Assembly: GCA_017648525.1 (NCBI GenBank)
Contig: JAGCIP010000101.1
Location: 1-8,873, forward strand
Source: Clostridia bacterium
GTDB lineage: Bacteria; Bacillota; Clostridia; Christensenellales; Borkfalkiaceae
Reading direction: 5' to 3'
Length of the DNA stretch: 8,873 nucleotides
Numbering within the stretch: the first letter of the stretch is position 1; each line of letters starts with the position of its first letter. This document shows, in pieces, positions 6,648 through 8,873 of the stretch. Both the position numbers and the translations under genes were made by a program. The notes beneath the pieces were generated by a model, which was not told the DNA's origin, did no database searches, and saw only the letters and a program-made list of their open reading frames with translations.

Positions 6648-7607
6648 TTATTGTCTTTTTTTGCCAAAGGTTATTAATATTGAACCGTCTTTTTGTTTTT
6701 TAGCATATCCTGATATATAGGGAATATCTTCTTCGCTTTCATCATCTTCACCGTAATTTCCCAAATATTCTGAAAGATTATTCAACGATATTACTTCTTC
6801 TTTTTCAAAGCCATATCCACAATGATAATTAGAAATATATAAATGACAAATGTCAACGTCATCTTCGCCCTTTCCACAAATACGATTTTCTAAATGCTTA
6901 AAAGTTGCAAATTTACCCTTTGGGATATATAAATCGGTTTTTCTACCGAAATCGTATTCCTTATTAAATTTTAAACGAATATATCCGTTTTTTATTACCC
7001 TGCAATAACCGCTAGAATTCCACTCTAACTCTTTTTCGAAATTTAAGTTGATTTCTTTAACTTCGTTTTGATAAACGTCAATCCCGTCGCAGTTTTCAAA
7101 ATCTAAATGTATAACTCTAAAATCCTTTTTGTTAACGTTTTTTAAGTTTATAAAATGACTGTCACTATTTGACGTACCAAGCGACGGATATTCTAAAAAA
7201 CTAAAAATTAAAAAGTTTTCTTCTTTTTTAACAACAATATTTCCTAAAATTGCGTCATGCCAATTTAACTCATCGAATAAATAAATAGCGTAAACGCCTT
7301 CTTCTACGAAAACCTTTTCAATATAGGATTTTCTATCTTTTAAATATTCTTTTTGATTATATACTGAAGAAGCATCATATTTAGGCTTTTTGTCGCTTAT
7401 TTGCATTTTTATTATGCCACTTTTGCCAACGGGAAAATAACAATTATTAAAATAGACCAATCTATCGTATAAAGTTACGTCTAAATCGACTATTTCTTTA
7501 CCCAACAACTCAATAAAATCTCCATTTGAAAATAAAATTTGTGCCTTTTCAATCTTTTTTAAGTCATATTCCTTCTTTTTAAACGTGTATTTGCAATCCA
7601 TAACCAT
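6648..7607 (-). CDS. hypothetical cytoplasmic protein, 319 aa
   Basis: The family is not recognised. The protein is charged and rich in Lys, Asp and aromatic residues, with no signal peptide or membrane segment. The N-terminal part (~20-70: ILFSNGDFIELLG, LYDRLVYF, PVGKSGIIKMQI) looks like an alternating beta sheet. NWHDAILGNIVVKKEE (115-130) resembles the HD-a/s-x-I beta motif of some small immunity-like proteins, but this is weak. A second beta-rich part (~205-235) and an acidic loop, DDESEED (288-294), follow. AAAGGAG lies 4 nt before the first ATG and 10 nt before the ATG of M3, so either may start. The gene stands alone under the promoter/palindrome at 7629-7672. An A7 run four codons before the stop (6656-6662 on the plus strand, as T7) could mark a frameshift. 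Confidence 0.8.
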   Translation of the reverse strand: MVMDCKYTFKKKEYDLKKIEKAQILFSNGDFIELLGKEIVDLDVTLYDRLVYFNNCYFPVGKSGIIKMQISDKKPKYDASSVYNQKEYLKDRKSYIEKVFVEEGVYAIYLFDELNWHDAILGNIVVKKEENFLIFSFLEYPSLGTSNSDSHFINLKNVNKKDFRVIHLDFENCDGIDVYQNEVKEINLNFEKELEWNSSGYCRVIKNGYIRLKFNKEYDFGRKTDLYIPKGKFATFKHLENRICGKGEDDVDICHLYISNYHCGYGFEKEEVISLNNLSEYLGNYGEDDESEEDIPYISGYAKKQKDGSILITFGKKRQ

Positions 7608-7628
7608 CTGTCTCCTTTGTTTTGTATA

Positions 7629-7672
7629 AATTTATTTTAACCAACTATATATGACAAGTTTGGTCATATATA
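7629..7672 (-). promoter_or_regulatory. promoter with a 27-bp perfect palindrome (probable repressor operator)
   Basis: The inverted repeat TATATATGAC-N7-GTCATATATA spans 7646-7672 with perfect 10-bp arms. Its proximal arm contains TTGTCA (7657-7652), which pairs at 17 bp with TAAATT (7634-7629), a plausible -35/-10 set for the 319-aa gene. A dimeric repressor bound here would block the -35 box. No regulator gene is adjacent in the window, and the regulator family cannot be named from the site. Confidence 0.6.
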
Positions 7673-7690
7673 AAAAATTTTTTAATATTT

Positions 7691-7798
7691 TTTAATGCTA
7701 ATTCAAAACCCATTCCTTTGTGTAACATAAAGGAAGAACAACGCCTAAAATGGTAGGTGTCTACCGTTTCTTAACGCTACTTCAAATCCCCTCCCTAT
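7691..7798. repeat. two imperfect 29-bp direct repeats with small hairpins between
   Basis: Positions 7691-7719 and 7770-7798 match at 22 of 29 bases, 79 bp apart. On the minus strand both can be read as GxGFE(V/L)AL(R/K)N, and most differences are synonymous or conservative. Between them are short hairpins at 7713-7735 (TTCCTTT/AAAGGAA) and 7752-7765 (GGTAG/CTACC). There is no convincing start or ribosome site, so this may be the remains of a repeated coding or mobile sequence. Confidence 0.4.
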
Positions 7799-7811
7799 AA
7801 TCTTCTCAATA

Positions 7812-7854
7812 CAAAAAGAAAAACACCCATCAAAAGATGTGTGTCTTCTTTTTG
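7812..7854. terminator. long imperfect hairpin with T-rich flanks
   Basis: Arms 7812-7831 and 7836-7854 pair with three interruptions around an AAAA loop. The inner part, CACCCATC/GATGTGTG, has one mismatch. On the minus strand it is followed by TTTTTCTTTTT, and on the plus strand by TCTTCTTTTT, so it may terminate both ways. It abuts the dispersed element, as the hairpin at 5173-5209 does for copy 1. Confidence 0.55.
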
Positions 7855-7928
7855 GTTGCACGGGTGGTGAACCAGCCGAACCGTAAATTAAAAGCGTTAG
7901 AAATTTTCTAACGCTTTTAGGAGTTTAT
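7854..7928. repeat. dispersed structured intergenic element, copy 2
   Basis: This is the partner of 5215-5290 in the same orientation. The core folds as GGTT/AACC around the bulge GCA and a stem, CGGGTGG/CCAGCCG with one mismatch, capped by TGAA. The terminator-type hairpin at 7890-7918 forms the second half. It follows the gene tail at 7925-8011 as copy 1 follows the cyclodeaminase gene. The outer pair that differs between copies is U-A here and U-G in copy 1 when read as plus-strand RNA. Confidence 0.7.
7890..7918. terminator. terminator-type hairpin after the truncated gene tail
   Basis: A perfect 14-bp stem, AAAAGCGTTAGAAA/TTTCTAACGCTTTT, has a single-base loop (realistically a shorter stem with a larger loop). 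Its overall length is identical to the hairpin at 5252-5280 but with different inner bases. It starts 6 nt after the stop codon at 7925-7927. T-runs are short (four) on both strands. Confidence 0.65.
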
Positions 7929-8011
7929 CGTTTAATATTTTTTGTTTCTTCTATAACCCGCTTAAACACTTTTTCAATATAATTAACATCTTCGTCAAGC
8001 GTATATAATTT
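7925..8011 (-). pseudogene. orphan C-terminal gene tail, 28 codons
   Basis: Just after the 80-aa gene, the minus strand reads KLYTLDEDVNYIEK, then VFKRV, then IEETKNIKR and a stop. It has the codon use and amphipathic helix pattern of a real protein C-terminus. It has no ATG before the helix, and a TAA lies directly upstream in frame. A terminator hairpin begins 6 nt after the stop. The ending loosely recalls class V aminotransferase or cysteine desulfurase tails (T-x-E-D-V-x-Y), but 28 residues do not settle identity. It is probably the severed end of a gene interrupted by the arrival of the two genes upstream. Confidence 0.5.
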
Positions 8012-8022
8012 TTATTTGCTAC

Positions 8023-8265
8023 TTACTTTTCAATATTTAACTTTATATAAAAAATACCCACTTTATCGTTTTCGCTAATATAGGCAACATTATCTCCTTT
8101 ATTGAAAATCCATTCAAGCTTCTTCTCAAAATCTTTTTGACTTAATGCTGTATCAAATAAATACGTTGACTCTGTAATTTGCTCTGCTTTTGCTTCTCTC
8201 ACAAAATTATAAAAGCGTGAATAATCATTTCCTTGTTTTACATCGTATGTAACAACTCTTCTCAT
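8023..8265 (-). CDS. small SinR-like/Cas2-fold-like protein, 80 aa
   Basis: The pattern VVTYDV (4-9), a helix (YSRFYNFVREAKAEQ), ESTYLFDT (32-39), SQKDFEKKLEWIF (42-54), then KGDNVAYIS and VGIFYIK fits the beta-alpha-beta-beta-alpha-beta ferredoxin-like plan of the SinR family annotated in many bacteria, which shares the Cas2/VapD fold. Y7-D8 at the end of strand one is in the place of the Cas2 metal-binding aspartate. The family's activity is not settled, and there is no CRISPR array or cas1 here. Its ATG overlaps the TGA of the upstream gene (ATGA), with a GGGGG Shine-Dalgarno 9 nt before it, so the two are co-translated. It is unrelated to the Bacillus DNA-binding repressor SinR. Confidence 0.7.
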   Translation of the reverse strand: MRRVVTYDVKQGNDYSRFYNFVREAKAEQITESTYLFDTALSQKDFEKKLEWIFNKGDNVAYISENDKVGIFYIKLNIEK

Positions 8266-8864
8266 TTTGCTTTGCCCCCTTTTTTATTTTTTGATCCTAA
8301 ATCTATCAATTTTCCTAAAGCCCCCATTCCTTCTGGATTCTCTAAAGCTTTCATAATTACTCTCATTCCCATTTCTTCTTTTGTCATTTGGCTAGGGTTT
8401 GGGTGATCTTGATCAACAACTACTGTCGCTTGACGTAATTGTGCTTTCCTAAGCGCTTCTTCTTCGACTATTTTCGAAGATAAACCTTGTGGGAAATAAC
8501 ACTTTTTTATTTCGTCCCAGCTAATATTTTTATAACCCACTGCTTTTGAAATTTTTTCTAATAATTTCAAATAGCAATCATCTATCTTATTATTTGCAGG
8601 ATTTAAGGTCGCATCGTCCGCTGCTTTCATGAAATCTTTCCACGCAAGTCTAACATCATCATGTTTATAGAACACAATTTCTATCTTGTTAAGCGCCTCT
8701 ACATTTTCTTTATCAGATATTAAATATCTATGAGCCATTAATGTCTCAAATATTTCTCTTTTTCCTTTTTTAGTTTCACCTAATTTCTGACAAACCAATG
8801 TTAAAATTGTTGCTAAAATACCAGATACTAAAGATGTTGAAATTACTAATACTACATTATCCAT
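8262..8864 (-). CDS. DUF6680-like membrane-anchored protein, 200 aa
   Basis: A single N-terminal membrane helix (~3-25) is followed by KKGKREIFETLMAHR (32-46), NVEALNKIEIVFY (54-66), VRLAWKDFM (71-79), LLEKISKAVGY (101-111) and SWDEIKKCYFPQGL (115-128). This is the conserved order of the DUF6680 family: short TM, (I/E)F-x-TLMA-x-R, ALN-x-I-x-x-x-F, AW, then YxP. The basic C-terminus (KNKKGGKAK) is cytoplasmic if the helix is an N-out anchor. No function is established for the family. The start is the ATG at 8864, supported by the membrane helix directly after it, but the frame stays open to the window edge and no Shine-Dalgarno site is visible in the nine remaining bases, so an upstream start is possible. 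It is the first of a coupled pair with the SinR/Cas2-like gene. Confidence 0.7.
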   Translation of the reverse strand: MDNVVLVISTSLVSGILATILTLVCQKLGETKKGKREIFETLMAHRYLISDKENVEALNKIEIVFYKHDDVRLAWKDFMKAADDATLNPANNKIDDCYLKLLEKISKAVGYKNISWDEIKKCYFPQGLSSKIVEEEALRKAQLRQATVVVDQDHPNPSQMTKEEMGMRVIMKALENPEGMGALGKLIDLGSKNKKGGKAK

Positions 8865-8873
8865 ATTTATATT

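Noticed and set aside
7645..7728. 27-aa minus-strand ORF starting MLHKGMGFELALK
   Set aside because: It overlaps the palindrome and promoter of the 319-aa gene, lacks a properly spaced ribosome site and ends in low-complexity AT-rich codons.
7854..7890. T-box-like GGGTGGTGAACC sequence followed by a terminator hairpin
   Set aside because: A T-box needs a long stem I with a specifier loop, the fuller AGGGTGGTACCGCG consensus and a downstream gene on the same strand. None of these is present, and the plus strand has no gene after it.
8023..8265. True Cas2 of a CRISPR-Cas locus
   Set aside because: There is no cas1 or other cas gene and no repeat-spacer array in the window; the sequence fits the stand-alone SinR-like family better.

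Overview
The window is AT-rich and every gene call is on the minus strand. Shine-Dalgarno sites are of the AAGGAG/GGAGG type. The genes include a 7TM LytS-like histidine kinase, a response regulator with a SARP-like output domain, an MBG-repeat surface protein and a TyrB-like ornithine cyclodeaminase homologue. Together these point to an uncultured, probably gut-associated, Clostridia-type Firmicute. That placement rests on gene style only; there is no rRNA or marker gene here.

Right to left, which is the direction of transcription: (i) 8873-8023 holds a translationally coupled pair, a membrane-anchored DUF6680-like protein followed by an 80-aa SinR/Cas2-fold-like protein. (ii) 8011-7854 holds a start-less 28-codon gene tail with a terminator, then the second copy of a structured intergenic repeat. 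(iii) 7798-7608 is a regulatory stretch with short imperfect repeats and a perfect 27-bp palindrome over the predicted -35 box of the next gene. (iv) 7607-6648 encodes an unrecognised 319-aa cytoplasmic protein; its transcript appears to run to a terminator at 6484-6446. (v) 6329-5307 encodes an ornithine cyclodeaminase/mu-crystallin family enzyme with its own promoter, followed by the first copy of the structured repeat. (vi) 5074-2435 is a two-gene sensor kinase/response regulator operon with its own promoter and terminator. (vii) 2310-1 is the 5' part of a large secreted MBG-repeat surface protein that runs off the window.

The most coherent story is in (vi)-(vii). The response regulator carries a SARP/OmpR-type winged helix. 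Between its terminator and the surface-protein gene lie two perfect, directly abutting 11-bp repeats, 8-9 bp upstream of a weak -10-like hexamer. This is the geometry described for SARP operators, so the kinase and regulator probably control the adjacent surface protein directly.

The second interesting area is 7650-8873. It has accessory-region character: an uncommon gene pair, a severed gene tail, repeat remnants and a dispersed structured element that also occurs beside the cyclodeaminase gene. No CRISPR array, tRNA, rRNA or recognisable transposase was seen.
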